A stretch of 64,000 nucleotides of DNA, from the NCBI RefSeq assembly GCF_001718195.1, contig NZ_MCNV01000002.1, positions 599,143 to 663,142 on the forward strand, in the 5' to 3' direction. The notes under the pieces are model-generated. The model was not told where the DNA came from. It saw only the letters and a program-made list of their open reading frames with translations, and made no database searches. The position numbers were made by a program, and so were the translations under genes. This stretch comes from Paraburkholderia nodosa. Lineage in GTDB: Bacteria; Pseudomonadota; Gammaproteobacteria; Burkholderiales; Burkholderiaceae. Shown here piece by piece: positions 62,811 through 64,000 of this stretch. Position 1 is the stretch's first letter. Each line of letters begins with the position of its first letter.

Positions 62811-64000
62811 TTAATGGATAGCCATCTGCACGACCTTCACGATCACGAGACCCACTGCGACGACGAGGTAGGTGCGCAGCACGCCCATCCACACGCGTGT
62901 CGACAGCGTCAGGTGCTGCGGCGCCGGCAGGTCTTCGAGCGGCGCCATGCGCCACGTGTTGCGCAACTCCTTGAGCGCTGGCTTGTTGAGCGGCAGGGCA
63001 TCCTGGGTGCCATTCGCGCCGCGTGATTTGCGCGAGAGTTCCACCGCGGCGTACACGGCCACGGCAATTCCACATCCGCCCACGAGAATCTTGACGATCG
63101 CCGCGCCGCTGATATCTGGAAACACGGTGGCCGCCGTCAGGATGATCGACAACACGACGAGCACGGCAATCACTGCACCCGTGAACACGTTCAGCCTCTT
63201 CGAATTCACCCACGGGCCAAGCACCGCCTTGTCATTACAGAGCAGCAACAGGAACACCGTTGCGCTCGGCAGCAGCACGCCGGCCAGCGTCTGCACAGCC
63301 TCAGTCAAGAGGCCGAGCGGGCTGCCGGGAATCAGCACGAGGGCCGCCGCGAGCGCGATGATGCCGAAGTAGACAAGATAGAAACCCTTCGCGTCGAGCA
63401 CGCTGCGGTGCAGCGAGTGCTTGACCTTGAAGACATCGCCAATCGCATAGGCCGTCGAGAGCGAAACGGCGGCGGCGCCAATGATCGACGCGTCGAGCAG
63501 CGCCACGGCGAAGATCGTGGCCGAGGTCTGGCCGACGTACTTGTGCAGACCCGCAATCACGCCACCCGCGTCGGTGAAGTTGCCGAACTCGGGCTTGCCG
63601 TCAAAGAGCGCGGCGGTGAAGGCCATCATCGCCACAGCGCCGACGATCACGAACGCGATACCGATCCAGAGGTCCGCCTTTTCGTACTTCATGAAGCGCG
63701 GCGTGATGCGCTTGTCGATCACGTAGCTCTGCTGGAAGAAAAGTTGCCACGGCGCGACGGTCGTGCCGACGATGCCGATCACGAGCAGCATCACGTCGGA
63801 GAGCTTCGAATTCGCCGGCCAGGTCGGCACGAAGAAGTCGCGCGCGATAACGCCCACAGGCGGGTGAATCGAAACGAGCACCGGGATCAGCAGCAGACTC
63901 AACAGGCACAGCACGATCGCGAAGCGTTCGAAGCGCCGGAAGTCGCCCGTACTGACCGCCGCCATCGTCAGTACCGCGGCGATGCAGACACCGAGAACCT
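62811..64000 (-). CDS. NRAMP-family divalent metal transporter, C-terminal part
   Basis: The frame is open through the right edge, so the N-terminus with the first metal-binding helix is missing; about 396 residues are present. NRAMP features include IGIVGTTVAPWQLFFQQSYVIDK (helix 6 region), ALLDASIIGAAAVSLSTAYAIGDVF, GFYLVYFGIIALAAALVLIPGSPLG, and late helices with LPSATVFLLLLCNDKAVLGPWVNSKRLN. This subgroup resembles the 'NRAMP-related' Mn/Mg transporters rather than MntH itself. Metal specificity cannot be judged without helix 1. A terminator follows. Confidence 0.9.
   Translation of the reverse strand, partial: VLGVCIAAVLTMAAVSTGDFRRFERFAIVLCLLSLLLIPVLVSIHPPVGVIARDFFVPTWPANSKLSDVMLLVIGIVGTTVAPWQLFFQQSYVIDKRITPRFMKYEKADLWIGIAFVIVGAVAMMAFTAALFDGKPEFGNFTDAGGVIAGLHKYVGQTSATIFAVALLDASIIGAAAVSLSTAYAIGDVFKVKHSLHRSVLDAKGFYLVYFGIIALAAALVLIPGSPLGLLTEAVQTLAGVLLPSATVFLLLLCNDKAVLGPWVNSKRLNVFTGAVIAVLVVLSIILTAATVFPDISGAAIVKILVGGCGIAVAVYAAVELSRKSRGANGTQDALPLNKPALKELRNTWRMAPLEDLPAPQHLTLSTRVWMGVLRTYLVVAVGLVIVKVVQMAIH

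Noticed and set aside
1..64000. CRISPR arrays, rRNA, intact insertion sequences, phage integrase or toxin-antitoxin modules
   Set aside because: None seen on either strand. No regularly spaced repeats, transposase motifs or integrase genes were found by eye.

Overview
The window is high-GC DNA with the gene content of a Burkholderiaceae beta-proteobacterium, most likely Paraburkholderia, Caballeronia or Burkholderia. The main pointers are several DUF4148 secreted proteins, dense catabolic gene sets each with its own LysR, IclR or HxlR regulator, numerous MFS carriers, a PsiE protein and a Weimberg-type pentose operon. The genus is inferred from gene families, not from a marker gene. I saw no rRNA, tRNA, CRISPR array or intact insertion sequence.

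Layout. 1-4.2 kb: an RND efflux adaptor with the start of its pump, then small envelope proteins (RcnB, SHOCT and HdeD families). 4.3-8.1 kb: a convergent GH35 / GH36-like galactosidase pair. 9-12 kb: a polar amino-acid binding protein, an AstE/aspartoacylase-like hydrolase and a PAP2 phosphatase. 12.1-18.4 kb: a sugar-acid operon (IlvD/Edd dehydratase, FAH-family dehydratase, semialdehyde dehydrogenase) divergent from an MFS carrier, with two identical gluconate-GntR-like operators between them. 18.5-22.1 kb: a periplasmic binding protein paired with a CHASE-PAS-GGDEF-EAL protein. 22-32.5 kb: short-chain dehydrogenases, LysR regulators, a broken dkgB, an iron alcohol dehydrogenase and a five-gene IclR-linked catabolic operon headed by a DAD-type cupin. 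32.5-42.6 kb: PsiE, a dapA fragment, a PAS-GGDEF protein, a PLP decarboxylase/MFS/HxlR group, an MFS-amidase operon and a secreted hydrolase.

The most unusual part is 41.8-49.5 kb. Five transcription units encode exported or redox proteins: DUF4148 plus a secreted hydrolase, a DipZ-like protein, a TlpA-like thioredoxin, a Tat-exported hydrolase, and DUF4148 plus Ohr. Upstream of them lie five copies of the same 45-bp dyad operator, TGTATC-N4-TGTATC-N13-GAYACR-N4-KATGCA. Four of these are embedded in a ~98-bp promoter module with almost invariant spacing. This looks like an undescribed envelope stress regulon whose regulator is outside the window.

From 49.5 kb to the end the order is: a D-lactate dehydrogenase behind a truncated DUF4148 gene; a 41-residue orphan protein with its own promoter; an NfeD-slipin pair; a HAD phosphatase fused to a HerA-like ATPase; a gene-poor stretch with truncated or orphan small genes (57.8-62.8 kb); and an NRAMP transporter cut by the right edge.
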